64,000 bases of DNA, taken from NCBI GenBank assembly GCA_000827265.1, contig KN834787.1, positions 62,001-126,000 on the forward strand, given 5' to 3'. The stretch comes from Collybiopsis luxurians FD-317 M1 (lineage: Eukaryota > Basidiomycota > Agaricomycetes > Agaricales > Omphalotaceae). The translations under genes and the position numbers were made by a program. Positions 1 to 12,421 of this stretch are shown piece after piece (position 1 is the stretch's first letter; every line of letters begins with the position of its first letter). The notes beneath the pieces were generated by a model. It worked only from the letters and a program-made list of their open reading frames with translations, ran no database searches and was not told where the DNA came from.

Positions 1-120
1 CCGTGTAACTGCTCGCTCACACATTGCTTCAGGCTCGAAGATGCAGAGACACCGTGGATTGAACTTGACGATGATGGAGAAGAACTAGATTTCCCTATTG
101 ACAGTGATGAGCCGGTTTAG
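1..120 (+). CDS. 3' end of an unidentified gene entering from the left edge
   Basis: Frame 1 is open from the first base and ends at a TAG at 118-120, giving about 39 codons. The tail is strongly acidic, with a DDDGEELDFPIDSDEP stretch before the stop, after a short Cys/His-containing piece. Acidic C-termini of this kind occur in many eukaryotic proteins, including some transposase relics, so no family can be named. Everything upstream lies outside the window. The region after it (121-1529) is AT-rich and holds no convincing gene. Confidence 0.4.
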   Translation, partial: PCNCSLTHCFRLEDAETPWIELDDDGEELDFPIDSDEPV

Positions 121-1023
121 GTTGCATTATACTCCGAGTCTGCCCCCCTTTCCTATGCGTGTATCAATACTTTATAATGTACTATCGCCCGAATGAGATA
201 GGGTATGGGGCCACAAGTAGCAGGGGCCGCAAGTAGCAGGAGGCCGAACACCTATTTTTGTTTCTTACAGTCTTCATGAGGAGGGAGAAGTACTTAGGCA
301 TATGATATGTATGTACAAAAAGTAGTTACTGAAATGGGATGGACGTACTGAGAGTTTTCATCTGATCAGTACTACCAGACCCTCAACCCTTGTCGCTATG
401 ATTAAAGACATCTTGAGGCTTGAGGCTTAATTTGAAAGGACTGATTGGGTCCCTCTATGAAGGAGTGAAATAATAAAATTGAATGACATTACAGTCATAC
501 TTTCCTTGAAAGTCCCAGCTGGGTGTCCTTCACAGGTTTCCATTGGGAGGGAGAGTCCCAGATACTGAATGTTTCATTTTTTGAGAAATAATAATGAAGT
601 CTTGACTCCTGAAGGTAGAAGGCAGCGAGGGCAAGAAAACTGAACATACTCAGAACGGACCACAGTAAAAAATGAGGAAAAAAGGATGCGAAATGGACGA
701 TGGAAGGCACCTGCAGTGCCATTTATGGCAGGAGCAAAGGCGTAAACGAGCCGAACCTAAAGGTATATAGGGTGACTAAACTAACTGCCAGGTCTTAAGC
801 TCGAGTACCATCAAAGTTATTTCTACTGTCCTTCTGGACGATAGCAATCCGTGTGGAAGGGTTCGAGTTAGCTCTGGGATTCCATCGCGACTTTGTAGGA
901 ACCCAGCTGAGGCGAGCAATCTACGGGCTTGGCACTGATGATACCATTCATACCTGAATACTCGGATAGTTAAAAAAAAAGAAAAATACCAGCCATAAAT
1001 TTCCGTATAGCCCACTGTCTATT

Positions 1024-1062
1024 CTAAGAGTCTGATGCTCTATCCGATTGAGCTAGGCGGGC
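1024..1062 (-). tRNA. 5' half of tRNA-Lys(CTT), fragment
   Basis: On the minus strand the sequence from 1062 begins GCCCGCCTAGCTCAATCGG, which is the acceptor 5' strand plus D-arm/A-box of eukaryotic tRNA-Lys. It continues through the anticodon-arm 5' side and a CTT anticodon. The following bases show neither the anticodon 3' strand nor a B-box (GGTTCGAANCC) in the next ~150 nt. One extra A is present in the D loop. I read this as a broken tRNA or a tRNA-derived fragment, not a working gene. Confidence 0.55.
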
Positions 1063-1529
1063 CTTGCATAACATTTTCTTTCACCTATCTTTCACATATC
1101 AGATACGAAATCCAGGTATGGTAGAACTACAGGAAACTAACTGCATCATGTGGATAACGATACAAAAAGGAACGACAGAGAGAGGAGGGATAGGCCGAGG
1201 AACTTGAGAAATTGATTCAGTGAAGATGACAGGTTGACTTCATGCACAGCGGCTCAAAATTCTCCACTCTGACAGAAGATTCCTGTGCCTCTTTCTCTGC
1301 CTTTGCCACCTACCCCTGGAATGCAACAGGAACTAGGAGCAGATGTGCTTATTGAATTTAACAGTGCTTATGTGCAGACCTTGGAATCTAATTCTGTGGG
1401 CAAAATAAGTTTCCAATGATTTATCGCAAATCAAAAGGTGTCCAATCTAGAAGACCAATTACCTCTATAGTCTCTCGGACCTTATTATACAGATAAATCT
1501 AGAATAAGTTACTTTTGAAAAATTAGATT

Positions 1530-3797
1530 CTAGTCGTGAGTGCTGTGAACGCTGCTCCTTCCACTGCAACAACTACCCGAGCTTGATTCAGCGTCCTCAG
1601 CGGCAGCCCAAATTCGACTTTTCCTCCGACTGTCAGCTCGTTCTCTCTCCTGCTCCTCCCTCTCTCGTTCTCTCTCTCCCTCCTCCTCCACCCTCTTTTC
1701 CACTTTCTTAACCTCTTGTTCCCAGTCTGGCGTCCACACGCTCATCGCAATGCCAAAGCCGGCGCAATAGATGAGCGCGATTGTAAGTCCCACCCAGAGA
1801 CCCGCAAGTCCCATATGTGTAGAGGATGAGAACGCGAGGAAGATACCAAACGGAATTCCGAGAACATAGTACGCGCTGTATAAGGAAGGGGTTAGGTTAG
1901 GTCAAATGTAAGGAGCTTTAGAGCACAGCATGCGCACGTAATGTTCAGTACTGCACCCAAGACTTGTTTACTCCTCGCCCGTAGGATGCCAGATGTAATA
2001 CCCGCAGTGGCGTCAAAAATTTGGAAAGTGGCAAGAAGAGGCATGATGGAAGCGACTGTTGAAACGACATCTGAATAAAAATAAAGATCAGAAGAAGGGA
2101 AGAGGAGATAAGAGTCTTGAACGCTGACCTGGGTCATTATTGAACAAGTATGCGAAGGAACCACGGAAGACAAGAAGTACAACGCTATTAAGAAGAGCCG
2201 ATAAGAAGAGCCAGCTTTGTCGCAGGAGAAGACTATACCTCATGACACCTGCAATAACAAACCCGACTATTACCGCGCTTTTAGCGGCTGCTCCAGCTCG
2301 TAGAGCATCCCCATCTCCAAGAAGATTTCCGATGCTACATTAGACTTATTTCAGACGCTGTATGCAGATCAAATAGGTGCGAACTAACCGTATTGAGGCA
2401 GCGATTCCCAATGCGAAAGGGCCTTGCCAGGTGGTAGATGAGGTTATGACAAGAATGGACTGAGAGGCTAGGATGACATCGGAGCCTAACCTGATGGAAG
2501 AGGCAGTTGTAAGAATTTCAGTGAAGTATCAGAAGGCACGAATGTAGAGACAAATGTGCAAGAAGGATTCGTACAACTCACTGAGATGCGACCAAGGCAA
2601 CGATATCCCATGCCCACCATTCCGATACGGTTTGCCCTATTAATATTATATATCAGCTAGAACACTGACGTCGGAGCCGAATATTTACTGACCGACACCA
2701 GCTAAGCCCAATTTGAATAGGAGACTCAGATTTCTCAATCCAAAGACACCTCGCAAATTACTCAGGGTAATGGGATACCAAGCTTTCCTGTCAACCCAGA
2801 AGATCCCATAAACCATGTATGACAGCGCCAGGAGATAGTATGATATGGATGTGGCTATTGGGGCTCCGATAAACCCAAGCCTGGTTGCTGGCGGTCCCCA
2901 TACTGTTCGAAATAGACATGAGAATGGGACACGTACGAAGAACCAAAAAGAGGCGTACCAAGGAGATAATTTAAGAGCACATTAATCGGTGCAACGACGA
3001 TAATGATACGGGTAGGAACGGAAAATAGACCTATTAACAACTACGATTAAGCGACCGTCTCTCATGAGGAATGTCAGCGGCTCAAGACGGACCTTGACAT
3101 TGAAGATACCGTCTAGTTAATTTAACACTAAAAACGTGGAATCAAAAGCAGACCGCAACGTACCTGCTTACACAATTGAATGCAAATGCTAGAAAGGAGC
3201 AATTTGAGAACGGAGAGCCATACAAAGCAAGCATACATACCGGGTATTCCAATACACATGTATCGCAGATACAGCGCAGCCAACTTCGCCACCTCTGGCT
3301 CTTGGTTTAGTTTCAGAAGAACGGCTTCGGCATTGAGCCAGAGGGCGATTATTGGGACCAAAGTCAACCCCACAATTAACGTCATTCTCTGGGTCCAAAG
3401 CCCGACCAGCTCGGGCCTTTCACTGGTCCATGCTGAAGGTAGAACCGTATCCAGCGCACTTGCGAAACCCATTATGATACTCAGCCCAGTCACATTCACA
3501 GTCATCTCCCCAATGGTAATAGCGGCAAGGGCAATTGTTGATATGTGGCCAATAGATAGCACGGAAACAACAACGAGCGAATACTCGAGGATATTAATCC
3601 TGATATCGGGCTGAATTTGAGCCGAGACTTGGTTAAGCAAACAGGACTCACCCAAAGATCGGAACAGCATATTTCATGACAGTCAAAGCCTCGGACCAGA
3701 TTAACTTGAGACTCTCTCGTTCTCGTCGTCTTCCTAGAAGAGGCTGAGTTTCGGAGAGGGAACTAGAACATGAAGTTGGCAATTGAGATTCCTGCAT
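1530..3797 (-). CDS. MATE-family multidrug/toxin extrusion transporter
   Basis: Membrane antiporter of the MATE family, which expels organic compounds in exchange for cations. The first exon (start 3797) encodes a cytosolic tail ending LIWSEALTVMKYAVPIFG. Later exons give the helices: a long exon (about 3615-3240) with NILEYSL, ISTIALAA and LDTVLPSAWT segments, then TRLGFIG, the EWWAWDIVALVASQ segment near 2600 and an ATFQIFDATAGITSGILRA segment near 2000. The last exon (1814-1530) ends with a charged E/R-rich tail and stop at 1532-1530. Every exon examined stays open, so the gene looks intact. A close paralogue at 54440-56707 carries a stop codon. The substrate cannot be told from sequence. 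Confidence 0.85.
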
Positions 3798-6157
3798 TTT
3801 TAGACGAGGTATTTCTGACAGATGGATGGTGTAAGACGCCAAGAATTGCTCGAACACGAGGTGTAGGGCTCTGGAGAATAATGTGACATACCCAATACAC
3901 TGGAAGAGCTGATGCGAGTCGTGACAGTTTGAATCAGGAACGTGCACACTGCAAATAGGACCTATGCAGGAAGTATAAATTATAATAGGGTATGAAACTA
4001 CCCAAAGTAGACAATTTCTGTGTAATAAGGTAAGAAATAAGGAAACAGAGAGAGAACGCTCTACTTCGTAGCAACTAGATGGAGGTGGAGGTGAAAGTTT
4101 ATAGTTCCGGCGGCTATGAGCGCCAATCAGGCTAATATTCATTGGGCGCTAACTCTAACGGATAGGCTCACGAATTACAACGGAACATTATTGAAAGTGC
4201 CCGGGAAAGCTCTCGTTTCCAACACGCCTCCCTCCTACACTCACCATGCCCCCTGCCCGAGGAATCACGCGACACCTATCCCGTAACGAGCAGTTTTTCC
4301 AGCGGTAGTATTCGAGTCTCGAACTCGAGCCTTCCCACTGGTGCTAGAACCGAGGGCAACTTGAGCTTATGGGTCCAGTTCAAACGTACTTTTACATGCT
4401 CACTAATACTGCATACTCACTTACTTCTATATAGACATATAGAGGGACTATCCGAAACTCTCGTATAATGTCTACATAATGGTAAGCACTTAGCTTGGAG
4501 TTTCGAAGGAGCTCTCCTCTTCGTTACTCAAGACTTAGCTAGGTTTCTCGAACTAGGGATAACAGCTCTATTGTTTTCATGTCTCTGCTCATCTTGAAGT
4601 GGTTGATTTAAATTTCTGCCTCGATATTAGAAGGACCGAGAAGGTGCGCGCGCGAAGTTATTCCCAGCCTCGAGTCCTTGTTCGAGTCCAGAGTCCTCCG
4701 CAATTATGTTGGCCGTTGAAAAAGATCTTCGTGGCTTCTCAGGAGTGCCACTGGGGCCGAAAACACGGAGGTTCATCCTGAATCTAAATTCAAGAAGCGA
4801 ACAGGAACCAAGTACAGGCGACAGCCCGAAATGAGTCTTTCATAGATCCTCAACCGTAACAGCGACGATTCAATTAGGCAAATCTCCCTAATGACTCATT
4901 TCTTGCACCTTCCGTCCGGAATCCCATGAAACTTACTCCTCGGAATCTATACAAGCGGCAAAGGCGAAGTAAAAAACTATGGATTTTTGAGGGTGCATCC
5001 GTCTATGAACATCTCTCTCGTCTGGCATTTTTTCCCCAAATCCGGAGATCTGGGCATGGTGTAGTGGTCGTCATAAAGAACCGTGTGCTTGTCCCTATTT
5101 CCAAAGTCACTTTTTTTGAGTGGGTAAGTGACGCGGCTGAGTCTTCCCTATCATAATTAGCTCGGGTACGTCGCAACGCAGTTTGAAGCATTGGCTATAA
5201 TTAGTCGGGATGCTGTCGTTCCAGGAGCATAGGGGAACCCTAGCTACTTTCCACAGAAAACTCGGAAGCAATCATTTTTTAATCTGCAAAACTTGTTCTC
5301 TCGTTGCTGGAGGGCCTGTTGTGTCTCGTTACTGTTTGTCGATGGACCATTCACATTTTGCCGCATTTTTGTGTCCTCGCTAATCCGAGTCATAATCCCG
5401 AGTCCTTGCCTCTTACTCCTTTCCACTACTCTGCCATGAACTCAGAATTATCCACTCCTCATTTTCCTGTCGGTATGGTGTAAATGACCATGCATCTGTC
5501 AATGCTGTGCAGATGAAGAGCCGTAAGTATGTGCATCAGATTTGCCAGTGATCTTTTCGGGGCACCACGACGCTCCGGCCTGATGCTGCGTCGTTTGCAG
5601 AGACTGCAGGTGCCTGTAAGTTATTTTACTTCGTAGCCCTCACGACCCAATTACCAACTACGAGACGCCTTGCCCTCGTAAGGCATCTTGTATCTCCCGG
5701 TACTAAATTTTGCTAATATATTCGCTGGCCTCTTCTCTTATGTTTTCTGTCGACAGATGGCACGAAAGGTGTGTTTTGCTTATATTAATACTGGGATGCC
5801 AAATCGATCCTCAACGATTTGTGCTTGACTTCAAAGACGTAACATAATTTTTCAGGTTCTCTTCTATCTTTCCTTTATGGCTGATGTCTAAATGATCAAT
5901 TTACGGTTCTAATACACATTGCATTACTCAAGATACAGCTATTGGAAGTTACACGCGCTTCATAGGGAAGTAGTATGTACATGTACACCAAATCGACTCA
6001 ATTCCATTGTCTTTCCACCAATTATGAGCGTACATATGTTAGCATGCTTTGATGCTCAAATCGACGTTGATATAAGCATTATGTCAAAGAATAACGTCGA
6101 CTTGGCCGCCGTAGGTTTTGGTCGCCCTCCAGTGAGAGTTCGAAACCCACTGCGCAG
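3798..6157. other. Intergenic stretch without a supportable gene
   Basis: Only short open frames are present, none with a recognisable motif or a convincing exon chain. The MATE promoter should lie just above 3797. I see no tandem repeats or terminal inverted repeats here. Confidence 0.5.
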
Positions 6158-6661
6158 ATGCCACGCGTAGACTCTAGTTCAGAAGTCCCAGATGCATGCT
6201 CTCGACCTTCGCAGGAGAAGATCGGACATTGGCAGACTGGTCCTCCATCAGCGCTCGGTGTTGAAGGCAAACCATTCCGCATTGGGTAATCGTTCACAGA
6301 AAGTGAGAGATATAATTAGCATTTACGCGAAACAGACCAAGGGCTTGTCGTGTGCATCGACCGTGACCGGAAGGCCTCCATTTACTCGGACCGAACTCGG
6401 CTTCAGAAAGAATACTTAGAGTTTAGAGGTGGCAAGAGCAACCCTTCCTTATTTAAGGGTCTCTGCGGTAAGGGTGATTCTCAAGAAATGAAAGCTCGCG
6501 AATACGGATCCGAAGTCTGTATCCACGCCGGTTACACTGCGTCAATCTTATTCCGAATTTGTGGAGCTTATTGGAAGTATGTACACTATTTTATCCACAT
6601 TTAGCGACAATATCCAGAGAGGAAGCTGAGCGAGAAGCTAAGATTCCAATGCCTGAGTAAC
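6158..6661 (+). CDS. Hypothetical protein, probably three exons
   Basis: Open frames on the plus strand can be chained into a small gene. A first exon runs from an ATG at 6158 to a GGGTAATC donor near 6287. A second (from about 6336) contains LVVCIDRDRKASIYS and GGKSNPSLFKGLCGKGDSQ. A clean splice (AA|GTATGT to CCAG) then joins a last exon ending EEAEREAKIPMPE and TAA at 6659-6661. The second junction keeps frame. The first does not, without an alternative site, so the 5' end is uncertain and more exons may lie upstream (a frame starting MSKNNVDLAAVGFG at about 6080 is a candidate). I recognise no family. It lies about 200 nt upstream of the WOPR gene on the same strand. Confidence 0.35.
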
Positions 6662-6869
6662 GTTGCCACTGGAAGTACTACCTGACGCCGGGGGAGCTGG
6701 AGGTATATCAAGGAAAGCCTGTTTATTCATCGAGGTAGCAGAGACCGGGTACGGACCCACAGTGCTGTTCAGATTAGATTCATAACCATGGAAAGCGTCG
6801 TACATTTTGGCAGACTTAATAAAGGACCAAGCTGTCTTCTAGCAACTTCCCATATTTCCTGACGGAAAA

Positions 6870-8064
6870 ATGACTAGCACCCCCTGTTCTCCAGACGTCC
6901 CTCCTTTCCATGGCTACGTAGAAGCAACAGTAGATGCTTTACGCCTGCTTTACGCCGCACAGCGCGGCTATATCCCCCGCACAACACGACCATTGAACGA
7001 TCCCGAGAAAAAATACTCAATTAAAAGCGGAGCTGTTTTCATTTTCAGTGTAGAAGAGAGCGGTATCAAGCAATGGATAGGTATGACCCGGCATATATGA
7101 ATGATTACGATGCTTACTGCCATAGATGGGGTATCATGGTCCCCGCCTCATATTGTTGGAAAATTTGCTGTAGGTGTCATGTGTCGGTACATCCATGAAT
7201 CATTCATCAAACTGAATGTTCACTCTAGGTATACAAAGAAATAAATGAGGGATGTGGCCAAGGAAGCAACAAAGAAATCAAAGCGATGCACAACTCACTA
7301 GGGCTTTCTTCGCAGAGCGGAGGCAGGCTCAGACCGTTGGGTCTGATTAAGAAGGTTTGTGCTTCAAACGCTCAAACAGCCCAAGTATTTGCTTAAAATT
7401 GCCGTATGTCAAGACGATAACGATTACTATAGACGGGCTTGACCTCCACCTCATTTCATATTATACCCAGGAGGATATCCGTGCTGGAAGGCTAAAGGTT
7501 AGTTTTGAGTGGACAGTTGTATCGATTTGATTTTCAATTGATAGATGAGCCAGAGACCATCATCTCGCCTAGACATCATGAAGCTGGACATGCCGCCGAA
7601 TATCTTTCGACGAATAAGCTTCAAGATGCCTCCGAAAGTTGAAGTAGGAGCAGACAAAACGCCGCAACTCTTGTATGTACTTCTCCCGAAATCTCTATCA
7701 CTACTTCAGAACGTAACGAGTTGAGGCTAGCGTGAAAAGACACACCTCAGAGAATGGTTCCATGTCTGGAGCTTCAATCACAGACAAGCGTTTGGATCCT
7801 GAGATGTGGACAAACAATAGTGGGCGCAATATTGACAAGATTTCAACAAATAGTGGAGGAGCGGCTAGCAGGTTAGAATCTGTTTATTATATCATCCCCG
7901 GCCTCCGTTGATGTCATATATTCGAAATTAGTGGCCCTCCAACCATTTTCTCTGGAAGTGAAGCGTTCATAGTCGAAGGAGGTGAATTCAACGCAGCTAA
8001 TGGAAATATCAAAAAGTCTACTGTTTATAATAACTGCGTGTTTCACGTAACGTTTCAGAGATGA
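6870..8064 (+). CDS. WOPR-domain (Gti1/Pac2 family) transcription regulator, copy 1
   Basis: WOPR proteins (Wor1, Ryp1, Sge1, Gti1, Pac2) are fungal DNA-binding regulators of morphology and secreted effectors. Exon 1 (6870-7080) holds the first WOPR block: PPFHGYVEATVDAL, PRTTRPLN, IKSGAVFIFSVEESGIKQW. Exon 2 (7126-7169) continues DGVSWSPPHIVGKF and exon 3 starts at 7229 (VYKEIN). Exon 4 (7414-7497) gives the second block, TIDGLDLHLISYYTQEDI. The last exon encodes a tail with FSGSEAF and GGEFNAANGN motifs and a TGA at 8062-8064. All exons stay open with GT-AG borders, so this is the best candidate for a functional copy. Three relatives lie in the window (12422, 19028, 61040). Confidence 0.8.
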
Positions 8065-9092
8065 TGTGATCATCAAGTCGGGGTATCCATACCTCTGATT
8101 TTTCCGAAGCTTCGGCTGAATAGTCCAAACATTGAAGAGCAGTAGTAGACCCCCCATGTGCCGGTCTGCTCAGGGCATGTAGCGCTGCATACCAATACAA
8201 CATAGAATCATGCCGAGCATTTTTGTTACAGCACGGAAGATGTGGATAGTACTTGTTTCGACATCTGCGATAAGTCCTTGCGGATAATAATAGCGTATCC
8301 TCACCTGAATGGTTATCCAAACCATCTGCGCACTAATCCACCTTTCAAAACTATCCTCGCCGCATATTCGATTTAAAGTTCCATGAACCCTGGACCGGAC
8401 GTCCATAATTCCTCGTCGGTGCCCTTTTTTTCAGAAGGATAATTTGAGTTCGGAGTTCCATCCTATTCTCCATGTTCGGGCTTCTGGGCGCGCATGCTAC
8501 TCCTAAGTAGTTTGGTTTTCATGGGTAGCAGGAGATCTACAGCAGCGTCGCGGGCCAGTTGTGAGCTCGTCCCTACCGCTCATGAACGCCCTGAGGACAA
8601 TGATGCTTGTGCCGCATCAGGGTACCCTTCAGAAATCCGGCGTTCAGATCTTGGACCGTGCCGTGTACTATACTTCCTACAGTAGCTGTCCAAAGACTAC
8701 GAGGCTTAAGGCGCCCGCCGCCCGCCGCCCATAGAGCTTTGACGCTATAACCCCGTACACCTACCGACATTGGAGTTCCCCTGTTCTGGGTTCCCCGTAT
8801 GCCGATAACATTCCCCAGCTGGCAGGCTGATGGTTGTTACTGTCGGTAGAGGGTAAACAGGATGTCGACTCTCGAGCGGTGAGGATTATCATATGACCCT
8901 TATTCGTGTTACCGCCGCAAAGGGTTATGTACCCCCGATCTGAATCTTGCTGTCCTCTTGGGTTACAACGTAATGATCATTGCAACGCCAGGAAATACTG
9001 TACACGAAATTCATCACCTTAAGTACTAACATAAAAAAGACATTATCGAAACATGAACACATCCCGTTTTCCTCCAACAGCTTCCCCTCCCT
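8065..9092. repeat. Intergenic; contains an uninterrupted copy of the 18.0-kb repeat element
   Basis: Bases about 8580-8683 match the two arms of the element at 18010-18056 and 18423-18475. Shared pieces include CGCCCTGAGGAC, GATGCTTGTGC and AATCCGGCGTTCAGATCTTG. The copy here is continuous through GGGTACCC, exactly where the 18-kb copy carries a 366-bp insertion. A short GC-rich run (CCGCCGCCCG-type) sits at 8710-8730. No gene is seen. Confidence 0.55.
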
Positions 9093-11643
9093 CTACTGAA
9101 CACTAAACACCTCCGTATGCAACCCGACCCCACCCAACTCGACCCCCCTCAACAAACTCAACCTCGCAACCGCATTCGACGCCTCCCTCGTAAGACTGCT
9201 TGGTCCGCTTGCACATACACCCACTCCACCTCCCAGTCCAACCCACTGCAACTTGGCCGAAGCCCCCGCCAAAGCTGCACAAGCTTCCGGGTCGCGAGCA
9301 TGAGCAAAGTGTTTACGAGGGATTTCAGTGATACTCAGGTCATTCACTGACGCTGCAGACGAAGGAGCTTCAGATGAACTCTTGGGTTGTTTGGTATCAT
9401 CGTCTTCGAAGACACCAAGGCCGCATGTGCACTGGACACCGCTGCTGCTGCCGTCTTTACCAGCGCAGCAACACTTGTTCCTCCTACCGACCGGCTCCGT
9501 CAACAAATCCTCCAGAATCTCTCCCGTTTTGGGTCTCTGCGCAAGCATCAACACATCCGAGTTCGGTATCACCGGCACCTCTTCCGGGTTACACAAACAC
9601 GTCACATATACCGAGACGTGAAGGTCTAGACCCATATCCTTTCCACGCTCGGCGACAAGATTCGCAATGGGCATCAACACCGATGCGAACCACTGTATAG
9701 TTCCGTACGAGCGGAGACACCAGACAAATTCAATCCTGCGAGTTTTCTCGCCATTGAGCCGGCCACGACGAAGACAGCGACCAACAATGTCGTCCAGAAT
9801 GCCGATAGTGAAAGTGGCACCGCTGCCTCCAGCGATGAGGAGTGCGGTTTCGTATTGTCCGAGATCGACGGAGCAGCCGCCATAAGGACCGTCGAGCATT
9901 ACTTGGATCGGAACTTCTGGGAGGGTAGCGCGGAGATCTGAAATGGATTGATCGTCATTGGAAGGAGATTTCTTCTTCTCGGCGGTCCAAAGAGCGTCTT
10001 TAGCCTGAATGACCTTGCCTTCCGCCTCGGCGTACTTGTTAAGGGCTCGAGTCCAGTCACCAGTTACTCGAGCACCGAGAATGATCCCTCGTCCATTTTC
10101 GGTCGAAGATGGGGAAGCGAGACAGGTAGTGTTGAAGGGAGCATTCATGATCGTGAGTGGGTGACTTTCAAAGACGCGGCCGGAGAAGAAAACTCTGACA
10201 CGAACATGCTGGCCGGCAATCCAATTGGAATCGCAGTCTTGAACGCGAATCTGGAAGGGAAGATTAGTTGCGAATCTAAGCAACAAACAGGGAGGAGTAT
10301 TTACAAGAGTCATATTCGAATCAACTGCGTTAAGGGTGGCATCCTTGATCCTTACACGCAACATTCGCATGAGCATATCAGCTGCGTAAAAGGCAAGGGG
10401 AGGGAAGATCCAGGGTGGAGCATACTGAGTATGGTAGCATATCGTTATGAAAAATGCTACAAAACCCAATACACTACAGATATCATCTCCTCAGTCAGGG
10501 TATAAATAGCACAGCGTAATATTAGCACTCACTGCAAGACCCAAAAGAAACTCCATAATCTCTTCCTCACAGGTCTGATGCTCGTTAGAACGAGCCCACA
10601 GAGGACGCCCAATGCAGCAACTCCGCTGGTCTCCTTCTGCGCGCCGATAATCTGGATATCGTACTGGAGATGGTTCCTGATCCAGAGCGAGCCATGAACG
10701 ACGGCACCGAGGAAAAGACATCTGGAGGACCAGCGATGGATATAATTAAGCTTTTCATACCCATGTCCTGGTCCAAGAAGGAGGGAGACAATCGAGTTTT
10801 TTGTCGCAAAGAGAAAAACGACCGGAAGCTGCGCAATTGCCATGAAGCCTGGGAAAAAAGTCTATATTAGGATAAAGCAGGTCGGTGCAGAGACAATGAA
10901 TTACCTGCTCGATTAGAATTGTTCACGAGTTGAGAGCCCGTAATAATACAGATGAGCACGATAATAAGATATGCGAGGATAACAAAGACTACAATGCAAC
11001 TGAACATTAGACCAAGTAAAGAATCGAAGTCTAAAAACTCACTCTGCCCAGCGTTTAGGCCGAGTCCAGGCAATGTCCACAGAGCGATAGATCTCATTGC
11101 CGACAAAACGCCTGCAACTTTTCGTACTACTGAAGATCTGGTTTTCGTTGGAGCTGGAGGGCCCGAATCACTAGGGTCAACAGCTTCATATTTTCCACTG
11201 CCACTCCAATCCTCCTCGATACCAAAGAACCCGGTAAAAGCTCTTCCGTTGCGGATGGACTTGGTCAAACGGGGAGCTGAGAATAGGATGGTGGCACCTA
11301 GACATGAAGCCCAAATGATTGAGAACTTTGTTTGCCATTGGGGATCGATGAGGTAGGAACTGTTAAGGCTAATTAGTACAAACTGCGGAAAGAGAACTAA
11401 TCGGAAACGCACTTGTAAACCTGCAACGCAGTAGGAACTGTAGGAGGAGTTCCGAAACTCATCCTGGCCCGTCTGTCTTCGAAAGGCTGAAAAATTCAAT
11501 GCGCGGAGAAGATGTCCACTGTAGTGACAAAATGCTGGATCCTGTTCGCCTATGAGATGGAAGACCAGAGCAAAGGACACAACCAGGGATACGGATCCCA
11601 TGGCTCTGAGGCGTGCGAATTCTTGAGTTGGCCGAGACGGCAT
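9093..11643 (-). CDS. FRE-type ferric/cupric reductase (NADPH oxidase-like)
   Basis: Plasma-membrane flavocytochrome that reduces extracellular Fe3+ or Cu2+ for uptake. The N-terminal half (about 11640-10870) has hydrophobic helices and QWQTKFSIIWASC. The exon around 10843-10530 carries haem-binding histidines in LNYIHRWSSR and VVHGSLW. The C-terminal half (10469-9093) has the FAD-binding motif HPLTIMNAP, an NADPH-binding segment GPYGG and AGGSGATFTIGI, and ends at a TAG at 9095-9093. Introns are frequent; one (about 10263-10310) removes a short open stretch before IRVQDCDSNW. The start is uncertain: I chose the ATG at 11643, but another frame opening near 11695 may supply the true N-terminus. 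A decayed copy lies at 57420-58818. Confidence 0.8.
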
Positions 11644-11715
11644 GGACCAATCCGATCGCACCGGTTCGTAACGTGGCAACGACGGCTGCGGGCAATATGC
11701 GGACGATACTAGCTG

Positions 11716-11764
11716 CTCGACCAGAATTTCACAACGCTACTAGCGTTGTGAAATTCTGGTCGAG
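11716..11764. repeat. Perfect 49-nt palindrome (24-bp arms, 1-nt centre)
   Basis: The left arm begins CTCGACCAGAATTTCACAAC and runs to 11739. C11740 is the centre and 11741-11764 is its exact reverse complement. Symmetry stops at the next base on each side. It sits just upstream of the ferric reductase N-terminus. The arms would form a stable cruciform or RNA hairpin. It could be a fold-back mini-transposon or a sequencing/assembly fold-back. Confidence 0.9.
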
Positions 11765-12421
11765 TAGACAGACAAAAATGGACAGAATTCCGAGATATTA
11801 TTGCTGAATGTCTAAGACGAAGACGTTAGATAAGGACTGTAGAACAACGAGTGGGGCAACTCACTAGATACACATAGACAGTGTGTAAGAAAAACTAAAG
11901 ACTTCAGTGAAAAAGTCAGCAAGACTGCGAACGAGAAGGTGCAAACTCACCCAGAATTTCAACGCCTGTAAAGACTCCAATGATCCTCTGCTACCATCTC
12001 TCATCCACTAGAATCTCCTGAACCTCCAGCAGACGCTCCGAAAACTTTGAGCCAGGAAACCGAAAACCATGGTGGCCAACTGAGATAGAAAGAGAAAGCA
12101 AGAAGAGAGGGGAAAAAGCGCTCATGAGGCAGTTTTGCGAAACCGTGTGAAAATGAGGCATTTCGGCGAGTCAGGCGTTCACTGTCCCACGCCACAAACC
12201 CTGGTCTCGTTAGATGGGAAATCAGATAAATAATGATTGGTACTCGCAGTCGCTTAACAAAACAGGCGACCCGAACGAACTTCCAGATATTAAGTTACAT
12301 ACAGTTCAAACACTAGTGCTGTATTCTGTCCGTGTTCTTCAGCACAAAGTCGATATCCAACCAGTCAACCTTCAAGATGCTCAGATGCTCCTTAGAAGAA
12401 GCAACGGAGATAATAAATCCT
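11765..12421. other. Intergenic stretch without a supportable gene
   Basis: Between the palindrome and the 3' end of WOPR copy 2. The part from about 12285 to 12421 is the 3' flank shared with WOPR copy 3 (about 18915-19027), including TACATACA, TCAAACACTA and CTGTATTCTGTCCGT. No gene motif is seen. Confidence 0.45.

Noticed and set aside
6100..6165. Possible tRNA B-box (GAGTTCGAAACC) near 6140
   Set aside because: No A-box or acceptor stem at the right distance; the sequence fits better as part of the hypothetical gene's 5' region.
8700..8735. CCGCCGCCCG-type repeat as a functional site
   Set aside because: Too short, and with no linked promoter or conserved partner; probably simple sequence.
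9948..10505. 185-codon plus-strand frame
   Set aside because: It is the antisense shadow of the ferric reductase exon, which has clear FAD and NADPH motifs.
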